A stretch of 64,000 nt of DNA, from assembly GCA_031841125.1 (NCBI GenBank), contig CM063108.1:45964122-46028121 (forward strand). Reading direction: 5' to 3'. The position numbers and the translations under genes are program-made. The DNA is from Acanthococcus lagerstroemiae (Eukaryota > Arthropoda > Insecta > Hemiptera > Eriococcidae). The notes under the pieces are model-generated. The model saw only the letters and a list, made by a program, of their open reading frames with translations. It was not told the DNA's origin and made no database searches. Shown one piece after another: positions 1-12,515 of this stretch (the stretch's first letter is position 1; every line of letters starts with the position of its first letter).

Positions 1-295
1 ACTTTGAGGTTTCAAACGAGTTTAAATTCGTCTCCAATCATATACTCGAATGCATAGTTTTAAGGCGATCCAAAGTGTAATACTATTAAAAAAAAGAAAA
101 AGAAAACTCCCGGTATTATCGACATAGAAAACTACAGAAACAAAATAACTTCAGCCTTAAGAAAGCTGAATGACCTGAATGTACAAAATATAGAAAACAT
201 TTATGTAGCTGTCTGCGTGGCTATACAGGAAAGTTCAAGCTATAAAAACAACAAAGAATGTAAACAAACTCCACCTACAATAACTACCCTAAATC
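1..295 (+). pseudogene. RTE-type LINE fragment (endonuclease end and linker)
   Basis: Near bases 18-80 one frame reads a degenerate form of the C-terminal APE endonuclease signature of RTE LINEs: an F-x-S-N-H motif followed a few residues later by C-I-V-L, where the family usually has S-D-H-R..R-C. From about 125 another frame gives a Lys/Asn/Ile-rich segment (ENYRNKITSALRKLNDL and onward) like the spacer between endonuclease and reverse transcriptase in insect RTE elements, and like the spacer of the copy at 58.0-58.4 kb in this window. Frames are broken and no reverse transcriptase follows, so this is a dead fragment that may begin outside the window. The family call is inference from motif order. 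Confidence 0.5.
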
Positions 296-1860
296 GGGGT
301 GACTTTGTCGATTTTCATTTTTGACCAGATTATACGGGCTCTCTGACGAATACAGTTGTATTCCTAACACTTCTATGGGCATATATCGATGAAGGGACAT
401 AGATACAACACTTCAAAAACCAGTGAAACGTACCACAGGCGAAATAGGTGGCAAAGGTAGGCTGTTTTTCAGGCACAGAAACAGTTCCGACATAGTAACC
501 TAATAAATAAGGCCCGTGGAATCCAACCAGGCACTCACAGAAAAATTATTGTGTGTCATTTTAAAGCTTGAACTCTCAGCTTCCCAAGGACGTACAGGTA
601 TAGGCATTTTCCATAGCCGTATTTTCAAAGAACATTTAATTATTTAGATGCCCTTAAATGGAAAAAATCAATTAAAATTGCACTTAAATAATCTCCGGAG
701 GTTTCTCTCAAGTGCAATTTTAAGTAATTTTTCCATTTAATGGCACATAAAAAATTAAGTGTTGTTTGAGCATACGGCTGCCAGTCTGAAATTACAAGTA
801 TAAGCGAAAAACTGCCTTAGAGGGTGACTTTGCCGCATGCCAATTTCTGTTGTTATCAATTTTTCTCTGGCAAGACCAGAGCCGAGAGCGAAAATACAGA
901 ACTTGAAATATCTTCTAATACAATCGAAGTGTAAAGTCTTCAGAAAGGCCAATAAAAGGCGAGTATGTGTGGCTGGAAACACGTACAGCATTTTGTTTTC
1001 TTTTGTTATTGCTTTACTGCCACTTCCAATTCGGAGTCATTGATCTGTGGCTGGAGACGTGAGAGGCTGAGAAAGTTTAGCACCTTTTTCGTCACAAAAT
1101 TACCGCAGATTACTTGAAAATGGATTGTTTGAAGGATCGAAGATGGCCCCACCAAAATTCTGCCTCGAGTTCGGTATTCTCCACGTCTTCGTTCCCTCCT
1201 CCTTCTACCAAACATCATTAGTTTGCAAAATCCTGCATCAGTTATTAGTCAGCAAAATCAAAGAAATAAAATAGATTTGCCAAATGTAGTCACAGGTTAT
1301 GACTTTGCAGATCTATAAATGCTGAAGAATTACAAAAAGGGACCCATTTATCGGCCCACAATGGTAATGTTGAATTCACGAAAGAAATATGCTGTTTGCA
1401 CGAAATATATAAATGACAAGCGTAGTAACAAGTACGAAACAGAAAAAGAAAGAGTTTGAAGAAAAAATTAAACTTCAGAACGCAGTATAATTCACTTACA
1501 CGATAAAATAAAATACGCCCGGAATTTTAATACCTTCTTCACACAATGAAAAAAAGAGACACGATATTACTGCGCCCGAAATAAAAAGTTCAAATTCTCG
1601 GCCTCCATCATACTTACCACAAATTTACAATTGCGCACAAATTAATGTCAAAATCAAATTTTGGAGCAATAAAAATCTATGAATCAATTCTCCCCCTCCT
1701 CAGGAGCCACAAATTTAGATTAAGAGCCAAACCGATATCAAAAACGAATTCGTTGAGTTCGAAACTCCTCGATGATTTCGATGGGGCCTTTCGCATAAAT
1801 AATAGGTCTAAAAATTCCTAATGTACTGTAATAAAGGGTAATTTTTACACGCCCACTCTT
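296..1860. other. No gene recognised
   Basis: Apart from the hairpin at 647-746, nothing coding is convincing here. The open frames are short, lack recognisable motifs and have the composition of the surrounding AT-rich DNA. Confidence 0.5.
647..746. repeat. Short hairpin, ~40-bp arms
   Basis: Bases 647-686 and 709-746 are inverted copies with a few mismatches, around a 22-bp loop. Both arms contain the word AAGTGCAATTTTAA or its complement. It could be a small palindromic MITE or a hairpin transcript; no target duplication is evident. Confidence 0.6.
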
Positions 1861-1918
1861 TTTTGTTCTCTCAACCGAAGCCCTAAAATCCGCCCTTTCG
1901 AGCATTACCTCAGAGCTC
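1861..1918 (-). mobile_element. tRNA-derived SINE fragment (copy A)
   Basis: Read on the minus strand this stretch matches the 3' body of the full SINE at 60.15-60.36 kb: CTCTGAGGTAATGCTCGAAAG is nearly identical, followed by a shared GCGGATT...GTTGAGAG segment. The tRNA-like head is missing, as expected for a truncated copy. Confidence 0.65.
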
Positions 1919-4261
1919 CCCTCAATGGCGTTTCTAGAGTACTTAAGAAAAAATTCTTAATTATCGTTTTTATAGAAAATTGGATCCCTCTTAAACTCAT
2001 GGATCTCCTATCTCCACGAGTACGTACGTTATCCGCGATGACGTATAATTTTTGTGTTTAAACAACATAATATACCGTATGCAAGTCATTTCGTGATATC
2101 GATTTTAAAACTCGTAATTTAAACTTTTTTTTTCGTGGCTTCACATTTTGTTCAATCACACTTTTTATTTCGTGCTTTTTAATACTTCCCTTACAAAAAT
2201 GGTCGGTGAACAATATTGTGAACATGGTAACTCAATTCTAATACTATTCCCTCCTTTCCCAACATTCATACGAGGTTTTTTTTTTCACCGGTGGTCACGC
2301 CAGGGCCTGTGGTCACATTTGGCGCACCCAACCTACCGATTCTTTCACTTACTGATTCCTCAAATGTTAACAGCTAGAACATTTGAGAGAGTTTGAACAA
2401 TTTGAATCCCTTTGCCAGAAAATTCTCTTTTTGTCACGCCCTCGCCGTTACCAATATTAGTGTGGCTCGCTGTCTAGTCAACACACTTTCTCACTTTCTA
2501 CGTCAGAACAAAACTCGATTTGGTAGAAGAGAAAGGATTCTAGCCCAGGTTATGTTTTATGTTGAGGTTGTCCCCTGCCCCGCCAGAATTCTGATCCTCA
2601 TTCTAGCGACAGGAATATTTAACTACGCGCTCGAAATAAATTAGGTTGATCTCGTTATACCATTTTAACAATTTTCATTCAAAAAATGAAGTCATTAATC
2701 AGTACGATACTCGGCACCGGTCTCGAGTCATTCTCGGCTCGCCAATAAGCACACCACGAATATTATTCCTCACCTCGCCTCAAGTGCAGACAAACTAAAT
2801 TACGGTTGAATTCCTAAGTGAGGGGAGAGGGTACACGGCGACGTTCAAAAGTCACGATACGACGGAAGTGAAAAATCGTTGCTCGGTTTCCTAACCCAAT
2901 TATCCAGCTACCATTTTCTCCGTCTTAATAGTCTCTTGGGGTCAGGTAACTGAAATTTCATTTGCAAGAAAGTTTTACCCGACTCCGGAAATGGAACGCG
3001 TTAACGCCGCGGCATATTAAGCGAATAGCCCTGCGCTATTTTCCCTCTTTACTCATAATTTTACTTGGCAGAGTCAAATTATACGGATTACGCACATGGA
3101 AAAATCTAATTTCATGAGCGTCCAGTGGCTCAATGTTCGATGGCCAGGCAGGATAAAAAAAAAAACAACAGAGAATGGCTTGTGGTAGAAAATGTAAATA
3201 AGATTTTCTTATGGTCGGTTTTTGTGATTTTTGCCGTCCTTTAGGGAGAAAGGAAAGGAAAAGCGAGCATTAAACTGTAATAATGTATTAAGATCTCGAT
3301 GAGAATCAAAAAAGATTTTCTAACCCTTTCAAATCTGAGAAAAAATAATGGGGCCGCACTGATATTGACTATGGAGTTGGTGACGTTCGGATTGTCACAG
3401 CCGAAGAGTGGCCCAGATTTAGACTATTTTTCTACGCTAATATATTCCAAAATATACAGCACCATATGGGTGTTACTTTACTGAGACATTTTATGATTTG
3501 CAAAGAAAACCTTGATGTGCTGCAACTGCTCTGCAACAAAAAAATCTTACTCGATTTTTGTTAAGTATAAGGCCCCATATTCTGGTCTCTGCTCTAAAAA
3601 TACGTATCTCCTACAGAGACACGTAGTGTTTTATATGCTTTCGTACCTTAATAAAAAAAATTTCCATAGAAATTTCTATTACGAAAGAAAGGCCTGCATG
3701 CATTGCGGATGCAACATTCACTGATATATTTGAGATCAGTGACCCAAAAACCTCCATTTTGACACTTTTCAAAATTTCCAGGACAGGTGAATTTACTTGT
3801 GAAAAGTTAATATTGGGGGATAAAATCAGCTGTGGATGCAAAATATATTTGTAATGAGAAATATTGTATTTGAAGTAGCAATCTAAAAAACACGTATTTC
3901 AACTAGAGTGTAGTTATAGGGGGCACCGGGAGCCATTCGCCCCTTCATTATGTTTCAGAATTGAAAAACTGGCAGTGTCAAGGGCTCAACTGGATAATTT
4001 GCGCATTCTAAGTATTTTTTCCCCTTTACTTGACATTTGAAAAAGTTTTGATTTTCGCCCTCGCAATAAATTTGCTTTCCTACGGCATTGCCTTCAACAT
4101 TTTGTTTTTCCCAGTCAAATCAGTTCTGCTTCTTGTTGTTCTTGTCATGTATGAAATTCCAATTGAATGGTTAGCGGGAGGAACGTTCTATGTTACCTAT
4201 CGCCAGGTATGTAGCAAAGAGCTTCTTTTGGAGGGGCAAAAATTGTTAATTCCCAACTGAC
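1919..4261. other. No gene recognised
   Basis: Several 60-85 codon open frames exist on the plus strand (2148-2644, 3299-3724, 4030-4260), but none shows a family motif, a persuasive splice context or a signal of selection. The hydrophobic frame at 4030-4260 was considered as an exon and not accepted. Confidence 0.4.
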
Positions 4262-4370
4262 TCAACTTAAAATTCCCAAGTATAAAAATTTGCATTGGCT
4301 AAAAAAAAGAAAATAAAAATAAAAAATAAAAAAGTTTGACTTGTTGGATTTTTCCAACAGAAAGGTTTCG
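4262..4370. mobile_element. MITE fragment shared with 52.85-52.93 kb
   Basis: The words TTCCCAAGTAT and GACTTGTTGGATTTTTCCAAC occur in the same order here and near 52.86-52.92 kb, separated by an A-rich stretch. The second copy belongs to a MITE with CAGGGACGTACCG-type ends, so this is probably a fragment of the same family. Confidence 0.5.
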
Positions 4371-4565
4371 TTAATTATAAGGTGTGCACCGTGGAAACGA
4401 AGAACGAGAACGAAGCTATGAAGTTTTAGGCTTTTATCACTGGTGGCGACCAGATGACTCATGAGAAAATGAAAGATCACGAAAGTCAAACGAACAGTCG
4501 AGTGTCAAGAGGACGGTGTCTTCAGGTTATGGGTCCAACACGCTTCCACTGCGTGTAAGTACTGT

Positions 4566-4676
4566 CAAAGATGGTAACTCCAACAAAGATAACAACACCG
4601 ACACAGACGACAACACAAACAAAGACAACAACACTAACAGAGACGACAACACCCACAAAGATGACAACATTTTGCA
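4566..4676. repeat. Minisatellite of AACAAAGAYRACAACAC-type units
   Basis: About seven imperfect tandem units of roughly 15 bp, each a variant of AACAMAGASGACAACACC. The plus strand reads open as an Asn/Asp/Thr-rich repeat, but this follows from the repeat period being a multiple of three and is not good evidence of a protein. Confidence 0.75.
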
Positions 4677-4743
4677 CCCACACTTCATTGCCAGGATACA
4701 AGGGTTACATAACATGTGTTATGTGTCGAGAAATTAAGTAGAG

Positions 4744-5790
4744 ATAGGTGGTTATCTCAGTTTCTTTGAATTTTGAAAATTTTGGAAATTTCTCCATACT
4801 ATATATCAGACATATTTTTAGTTGATAAAATTTTCAAAGAGCTTCAGGACGAGGACCTGGTGTAATATATTATTCAACAACTCAAGGTGAATTCAAATCT
4901 ATTGTTGAAATTGATACACACTCATTTTTCAATACCGAGTACTGCCCCTTTTTACTGTGTAACAAAATTCCTGATTGTATCTCAGCAAAGAAGGATGTGC
5001 ACCAAATTTGAATTCAGCGAGACAAATTGAATAGAAATAGGTAGTTATCTCAGTTTTTTGTTTGTTTTTTTTTAATTTTGAAAATTATGAAAATTTCTCC
5101 ATAATATGCATCAGGCAATTTTTTCAGCAAAAAAATCATCAAGGAGCTTCCAAGCCGGCACATAATATTCAACATGTTGAGACAAATTCAAATCCGTCAT
5201 CAAAATTGATTCACACTCATTCTTCAATACCAAGTATTGGCTCTCCTTACAGTTTGACGAAATTTTTTAGTGTATCTTGGCAATAGAGGGTCAGCACCAA
5301 ATTGGGTCAGTGAATTTGAACTCAGTGAAAAAAATTGAGCATGAATAAGTGGATATCAGTGGGTTTTTTTTTTGGGGGGGGGAATTTTGAAAATTTTAAA
5401 AATTTCTCTATAGGTAATATATTTATGAGGCATTTTTTTCGGCAAAACATTTTCGAAGAGCTTCCGGACTGGGACCAGATGAAATATTGTCAACACATCG
5501 AGACGAATTAAAATCCATTATCATAACTGATTCACACTCATTTTTTGATACCCAGCGCTGCCCCTTCCCGCAATAAAACAAAATTCTTGATCGAATCTGA
5601 GTCACGGAGGGTCAGTGCCAAATTTATCGTCGAATTTGGACTCAGCAAGAAAAACTGAGTGAGAATAGGCGTTTATCTCAGATTTTTTGAATTTTGACTT
5701 TTTGAATTTTGACAATTTCTCCACACCATACATTAGGCACTGTTTTCAGCAAAAAATTTTTGGAGAGCTTCAGGGCAGAGGCAGATTAAC
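4744..5790. repeat. Diverged tandem repeat, ~293-320 bp units, about 3.4 copies
   Basis: The landmark ATAGGTRGTTATCTCAG begins near 4744, 5037, 5345 (diverged) and 5665. Each unit then repeats the same order: TTTTGAAAATTTTGGAAATTTC, a TCTCCATA block, AGAGCTTCMGG, TTGATWCACACTCATTTTTC, and GTATCTSRGCAA. Copies differ by many substitutions and indels, so the array is old. Unit spacing is 293, 308 and 320 bp; the last unit stops after the AGAGCTTCAGGGC block. No coding sense is visible. Confidence 0.85.
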
Positions 5791-5974
5791 TTTTTCTGGC
5801 ATAAGAAACAAGATTAAAATTGGTGCGCTCAGTGAGCTCTATTGGCGCGCACGTGCCTGCGTTTGTGTTTGGGATAGTATATTACACACCAAGAGTCGAA
5901 CGTGAGTGTTTACATGCGAGGGAAAGTTTGCAAATGAGTTTAAGGAGTGAACGATTCCCGAGTCATGTAAACCC

Positions 5975-6539
5975 ACTTTTTTTGTTTATTATTTTTTTAC
6001 TAACGAGACATTTAATGCCTAACGGCTATGGTCTCGGAATGGAATTACAATAGTTACAGATGGAATTACAATAGTTACAGGGTTTAGATTTTAAGGTTAT
6101 AGGTAAGCGGTGTACATCTTAAGATTTAAATTAGGTGTAGTATACAGTTCTGAACTAGGAAATCGATTAGTAGTGGTAAATTCTGTAGCCTAAGTAGGTT
6201 GTCCGGGTTGGTGTTTTGGTGGTATTTGGTGCAACTATTGATGATGTGTTGGATGGTGAGTTGGGAGTGGCAGGTATCACAGTTGGGTGGAGGTTGGCGT
6301 AGGTATATGTGTTCATGTGTTATTTTTGTGTGGCCAAGAAGGATTCTGTTGATAGCAGTTTCGATGGTGCGATTTGTGCTTAGGTTTCCAATAATTCTGG
6401 TCCAGTCATAGCCGTCTTCTTTGATTTGGCGGAGTTTGTTTTCTGTGAGGTGTTTCCATTCAGTGTTCCATAATTCTTTGGATTGGTGTTGGAGATACAT
6501 TTTTAGGTCGTTGGGGTGGAGTATGGGGATTGTGGCCAT
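5975..6539 (-). pseudogene. LINE 3' end: RNase H-side C-terminus plus 3' UTR
   Basis: The minus strand from 6539 to 6126 encodes 137 residues matching the C-terminal tail of Jockey/I-group LINE polyproteins. After a W...W...NKLRQIK segment come a degenerate LTRLRIGHTRLTH motif (here INRILLGHTKITHEH) and a CCHC-like C-x2-C...H-x4-C cluster (CDTCHSQLTIQHIINSC) before the stop. Beyond the stop, an A-rich end near 5975-6000 (plus-strand T runs) looks like the 3' terminus. The frame is intact over this tail but nothing upstream is preserved, so it is a 5'-truncated copy. A perfect 21-bp duplication, TGGAATTACAATAGTTACAG, sits in the 3' UTR at 6041-6081. Confidence 0.85.
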
Positions 6540-6559
6540 CTGAACTCACTTTTGGCTCT

Positions 6560-9500
6560 TATGTTGTAAGATATTTCTTACAATATATGATCAGAAAGGG
6601 AAAACATTAACAGCTTTGTCAAAAAAGCAACACCGAAAAATTCAGCATACGCATTTTCCTAACTGGAAGGAAACCTACAGTTCGGACAGCGAATAATATC
6701 AAAAAGCAACAATTTCAATGATAACATTGTAATACGTAATAATAACATTCTTGGCATCCGTCGGCATACTTGATATCGCTCCATCGTGTCAGTTGGTAAA
6801 CGTGCCTGCATGAAAAAATGTCACTCATGTTTTTACATTGAGGCACGTTTACTTTACATCGAGGTTATGCTTGTATCTGATTCGTCAATGGAAAGTAAGC
6901 ACTTTTCACTTGCAAAATACTAAAGTAAACATCGTCTTTCTGATCATGAATTGTAAGAAAACACTTTACCATTCCGCAGTTATTGGCCAATATATTCAGA
7001 AAATCTACTTCTCTTGCAAATGCACTTGAACTTCTTTGCAAAAACAAATTCCAAATCAATTTGGTCGATAGGTCTGCGGCAACTCTCTCCTCTCGAATCT
7101 ACATTTCTGTATAAATCTCCCTGCTGGGCCAGTTTCTGCGTAGGATGATGTGAGCGCCTTGGGAGCGTATTTTTTCTTCTGCATACTTGTATTTCCTGTT
7201 ATGTGATCTTTTCTAAACCACGTTCTTCTTACTCACTGTTCGTTTTCTCCCATGATCAATCAGGCAAACCATCTATTTAGTTTAGCATTCACAAGACATA
7301 CTTATTCTACCCGTCAGACAATGCCCGCGCTTTTTCTACAAAGTGTCATTTTGTGTGATTTCGAATGGTCTCTCGCTGTGGTCTGCCGGACCAAACACTT
7401 CTCTCGTAAAAACTCTGAAAAACCCACAGGTCTTTGGTCAAAAGCCTTTAGGAAGCGTTCAATGTGAAACACAAAGGGTGTGTGTGTGTGTGCGCGCGCG
7501 CTCAGACTTTACAGTCCACTGCACTACGAACACAAGGGTACCAATAGGCAGAATTATCTTTGCATGTAGAAATAAAAAAAATATTCCAGTGACATTTCCC
7601 CAACAAGTTTCGGATTAGGAAGTATTATTTGTACATGTTTATTTATTTTTACAATTAACAGTTTTCTGCTGCGTAGGCCAGACTGCCAGACACTAGACGA
7701 AGAGAAGAAGGTTAGTGGAGACTAGAAATTGGATTGTAAGAAATAGAGGCACCAATTCGCGTATGATGAAGCAGTACTTTGTTTTGTGTAAAATTTCATG
7801 AGTGGCAACCGCCTCTCTGCCGCGCACACTTCACCGTCAATGGTTACATCAATCCTATAACCTCAACCGCTCTATCTTGTTTACTCGAAACTGTTCTTGT
7901 GTTCTATAAACTATGTAATGCCTATCTGGATCTTACAGCAGTTAAATATATTCTGCCAGTTAATGTAACACCGTTGTAGCGCTACATTCTTGATCAACAG
8001 TACCAGTTACAAACTCATTAGTACTCCGCTGAAAGGGTTAGTTAAGAGATAGCAGACGTACATCCTGCGGAACGCTCATTTTAGATTCCGCTTTGTAACT
8101 TTAAATGTATCTATCTTGGCCCGCTAGAAAGTTGCTCCAGTTGAAAAGTTTAACTCCTGGTTTACGACTTACGACGGCGAGCCGAGTTTATCCGACTGTC
8201 TTTGTAGACACCAAATAACAGAAATAACAGACAGTGCCTCATTTACCGAAATTAACTATTAGTCGAGGCACGACAACCCTATTATGCTAGTTTATTACTT
8301 TAAGGTTATAATTCCTTCCCGTGTCGACAGCGTGATTAAAATATCGCCATATTATTCCGGGAATTTCCCGCCTTTATTAATTCGACTGGAATGAAAATTT
8401 CATAAATAATTATAATCAGGATGGAAGGATAAATAAGTTTTCGAACTTCGACGATGGAATCAACCGAAAAGAGATTTTAGTGTAACAACAAAATTTCATC
8501 ATAAAATATTAATACTCTTATGTCTTTCCCAAGTCAGACTCGCAGCCATAACTCCTCTAGCAAATTGGTTTACGCCTCCTCCATCCAACAAAAGGAAAAT
8601 CTATTGTCACCCCTCCTTTTGCGGAAATTTGCTCTTCTAAAAATTTGATTTGCTCCTCGCCCGTATAAGGAAGACTGATTCCAGGCAGACGTTCACATGT
8701 GATTTCGTTTACGGACGATTTTATACTTCATCCCTTCAATTTTCTATCTTGTCTGTCATTTCTTCTAATTTCTCGCAATTCTGGAAATTCTGTCTCTTTG
8801 TTGCCTCAGTTTTTGTCAGTCATAACCAGACACTGGCTAGTTCATTTGTTCATGAACGCATTCACTTTTGAGAGGTCTTGACGCCCAAGATCCTCAAATG
8901 TCTCGAGTTCTTCAAAATAAAATTACTTCATTTCCTCGAGAGTGGAAAGTTTCAGGCGCGTATGCAAACCACGACAATGACAAAGTAAACGTACTCTCAG
9001 ATCTCAAGAAATCTGGAACCAATTCGGGGCCCCTGACTGGCTGACCACGCAGCTTTGCAAAGTACATTTTCGTATCAAAAAAGGGACGGATTTTGAACGG
9101 CAATAAAATAATCGATTTTTGTACCAACCAACCGTAATCCACGGAATGTTATTAGTTGTTATGAATTGGTCTCCTTAGGTAATTATTGGTATTCTGTGCT
9201 CATGGCAGTTAGTGTTGAGTATTTTTTGTAGGTTTTCCTACGGTGATATTTGAGCATATATATATTTTTAGATCGACTTTTTGCAGTTTCAGTTTGCTTT
9301 GGTTTTCTTCGTTCTTCAAACTAACTTTGTAATTCCATTTCATCTCAGCTCCATAACGAGGTTCGTAAAGATGACTACTCATATCAAAATTGTGAAATCG
9401 CTAATTTTGTCATGAAATTTAAATTTTTGTAGTTCAAGTTGAGGGCCAGGTCAGAAATTTGATGTAATATTCGAAATTAAGAGAGGAAGAAAAATTATTT

Positions 9501-10640
9501 TCAGTTACGATTTCTCTTTTTATACCTAGTGCCTCACGAAGAGGAGGAGAAAGTGTAGATTTTCTGGAAGTATTTGCGGGTTAATTGACATAAACATCTC
9601 AAGGATATGCGTTAGTACTTCGTTTGATTTGCCAAGTTAAGTGAATTTCGTTCGATTAATGGGTAAAACTTTGTTTTAATAGTAAAATCGGAGCTGGTTC
9701 GAAAATTTGACGAAACATTCGCAGTCAGCGACCCAAGAAACCTCTCTATTTCGATATAGTTCGTCTAACGTGTTCTCAAATATATGTTTAAAATTTTCAT
9801 GTGGATCGTCTTTTCTTGGCTCTCCGTGTGGGGGGGGGGGGTACTCTGTTTGACCCTTAAGAAACTAAATTCAAACAACTCAAAATTCAAGATACTTCTT
9901 GGACCTATTTTAATCCAATAACGCGTTGAGACAACAATGGGGAAGTAATCGTGAGGTCAAGGGATACTACTACATACAATGGAATACTGAGTTGTAAAAA
10001 ATTTTGAGAAGCCAGGAAGCGTCAGCGCAACTTTGATACTAATATTGCTGTTGACACCAAAACCAGTGGGAAAGTAATAGGCCGTTGCTCAAGGTCGAGA
10101 TAGTCAATATTACAACCAAATACACTTACATACTCTATGCATAATTTTCCAAGTAACGAAGACGTAAAAATCACAAAAATTAATAAAAATAATATTTTAC
10201 GACAAATTTTATTATTTTTTTAAATTTTTTAGCAAACACAAATCCGAAAAAATAGTTCTAGTCTCTCCTCAAAAATTTGAAAACGTGGAATAACACACTT
10301 TTCGATGATCAGCAACGTTATGCTCTTTTCCTTTACGGGACAAGAGATTTTATACTTAACTAAAAACGCTTCATTTTTGACTGGAAAGTTTTGAAACTTG
10401 CTCCTTCCAGGTGCCGCAGTTTTCGAATTCGGAGTGAATCGTTACCAAAAATGAATTCAGTAACCCTTACAACCTATGAAATTATACCCATATTACATTA
10501 TGTGAGAATTCTGAGCCCCCCTCCACAGTTTTGAAGTATACAATTTTGTGACCTTGAAACCCCGCAGTTGGTGTTTAAATTTGATAGTATATGCTGATGA
10601 AGGCTTTAAAAGTTGTACAGAGAAGTTCAGTTCTTATACT
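6560..10640. other. No gene recognised; one microsatellite
   Basis: This 4-kb stretch has only short unremarkable open frames. A TG run passing into CG lies at 7478-7502 and a G tract at about 9832-9841. No transposon ends or splice-bounded exons were found. Confidence 0.4.
7478..7502. repeat. Microsatellite (TG)n(CG)n
   Basis: An uninterrupted TGTGTG...CGCGCG run: alternating purine-pyrimidine sequence able to adopt Z-DNA. Confidence 0.9.
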
Positions 10641-10919
10641 GAAAAATATGTTTTAAGGTGTGGTATCTAAGGACGATGGGAAGAGGAACGAAAAAAACTC
10701 CGGGAATACATGGGTAGTAATGTACAAGAGTGGATCGACGGGTGATTCACATTTTTTTTTTTTTTCACTAAACTCGATGAGAACAAACAAATGTCGACGA
10801 TGCCGTATTTTCTCCCATAATTCCCGCGCTAATACGTGGTCAAATATAGGGGAATTTTCAAGCCGGATTCGGGACCTTTCAAAATTAGTCATGGAAGAAC
10901 TGAGGCACCTCGAGAGATT

Positions 10920-10990
10920 ACACAGAATTGAATCTATACTCACTCGCTTAAAAACAGGTCATACGAGACTGAGCCCACACTTTTCTGCTG
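10920..10990 (+). pseudogene. Possible LINE C-terminal scrap
   Basis: Within a 168-codon open frame (10660-11166) the residues LTRLKTGHTRLSPHF resemble the LTRLRIGHTRLTH signature near the C-terminus of Jockey/I-group LINE proteins. The zinc-cluster residues expected after it are absent and the rest of the frame is unrecognised, so this may be a small remnant or chance. Confidence 0.3.
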
Positions 10991-12271
10991 TCGAGCATAA
11001 AACCTCCCACATATGCTCCATTCCATCTATACCATGCCTAAGACCCAGTAACCGTGTTTCACATGGGGGGGGGGGACGAGTAGGAGAGGCCTATGCCAGA
11101 AGATGGGCGCATTCAATTTGTAAAAAATACGTGAAATTCGGTTGTATGTCAATGGCTGTAAAATAAAAAAATTAAAAAAAAGATTTGTTTCTGATTGATC
11201 AATACCTGGTTGTCTCACAGCTTGACGTTTCTTGTTATTTACGATTATTCAGGACTATCAGTGTTAAGGATGAGAAAGACTCTTATTTTATTTTTATTTT
11301 TTTTAATTTACCAATTATCGACTTTTCTGGCACTCCTTCAATCTAGTTCGCTCCACTTAAGATATTGAAAAAATAAATAAAAATAACGGAAAAAATTGAT
11401 ATTATGTAGGAAACATGAAAACATAAGGGGATAAATGCATTTACCTGAACTTATACTTGGAGAGAAAGAGAAAAAAGTTAGAAGTGGGTCAAAATGGAAG
11501 TACAACCCTACGGGCAAAATACCGCCGGGCGGAACGCGGGAGATAATGTGAGACCGATGAAACCGCGCGATTTTTCAACTTACCAGAAAACGCGCGTTTT
11601 TCAACTTCCTAGAAAACGCGCGATTTTCAACTTATTAAAAAACGCCAAGTAACCAAGCGTTCTTTATATGAGAGCGTTTATGTGACGTTTGTAAAACGCC
11701 TCTTTTCTAATAAATTTAAAAACGCTCCTTCCGATTGTTTCTTAAAAAAACGCCCTTACAAATAATTTTCAAAAGCGCTTCTTTTCAGTACTTTTTAAGA
11801 AAAAATAATTGAATAGAAATTAAATATGCAAAAATTATATTAAATATTAATAGGAAAACAAATTGATAAAAAAAAATAAATAAAAAATAAGCATAGGAAC
11901 ACACATCGTTTCAAAAATGTAGGTAAACATTTTTCATAAACTAGTCAACCATAAAATAACTAAAATGTCCATTACAACAATGATAAAAAATGTTAAGAAT
12001 TGAAAACGACGAAGAAATAAACATTGTGCATTATAAATTTTAATACTTATACAGTGACGCATTCATTTTTCTCTTCTTCTAATAATTTTAAACATAAGAA
12101 AACTGCAATAAATATTAAATGAAGAGTGGTAATAATAAAAAGAAATGTCAAGTGTATTTAATATACTATAAATTGCGTGTATCAGTGTTCGGAATTGAAA
12201 TTGGAAAGTATAAATGAATCTTTTAAAATTAGAATAAAAAAAAATACAGCAATACAGCGTCCTAATATTAC

Positions 12272-12349
12272 CAGTACGCTGCTCCAATGACGATTGACTT
12301 GACACCACTTCATGTTGTTCATCACTGTTTTCAAGGTTCTTTTTGGCGG
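12272..12349 (-). CDS. Candidate second exon of the same small gene
   Basis: Acceptor TTTCTTTTCAG| and donor ACTG|GTAATATT bound 78 nt that continue the preceding frame as AAKKNLENSDEQHEVVSSQ and onward, a polar, probably disordered, Ser/Gln/Glu-rich segment. The two exons are separated by a 57-nt intron, short even for insects. No further exon was found. It could be an element-encoded accessory protein, a captured host exon, or coincidence. Confidence 0.35.
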
Positions 12350-12406
12350 CTGAAAAGAAAAAAATGAATGAATAAATGAATGAACAATTTAAAAATTGTG
12401 TTGCAC

Positions 12407-12515
12407 CTCCTGCTTCCTTTCTCTCTTCTAGCTTTTTCGCCCTGGTTATCGCATTCTGCCAGTACTTCAGCCAGTTGGCTACCTCTTGCTCCAAGCCAGA
12501 ATGAAAGTTGTACTC
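12407..12515 (-). CDS. Candidate exon, charged helical segment, inside the TIR element
   Basis: The minus-strand frame gives GLEQEVANWLKYWQNAITRA followed by KKLEERKEAG, then a splice donor GGAG|GTGCAA. W-L-K-Y-W followed by basic/acidic helix is reminiscent of Myb/SANT-like DNA-binding modules found in transposon accessory proteins, but the match is weak. It splices in frame (phase 1) to the next candidate exon. The upstream boundary is uncertain: a TAA lies in frame 24 bases before the L-E-Q codons, and CTTACAG sits just upstream as a possible acceptor. Confidence 0.35.

Noticed and set aside
10660..11166. 168-codon open frame as a gene
   Set aside because: One of the longest frames in the window, but it runs through T8 and G9 tracts, has no coherent domain and no splice context; only a 15-residue LINE-like motif is notable.
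12063..12494. Single 143-codon minus-strand gene
   Set aside because: The middle and end are low-complexity Phe/Tyr/Ser-rich intron-like translation; the two exon-like pieces with GT-AG borders explain it better.
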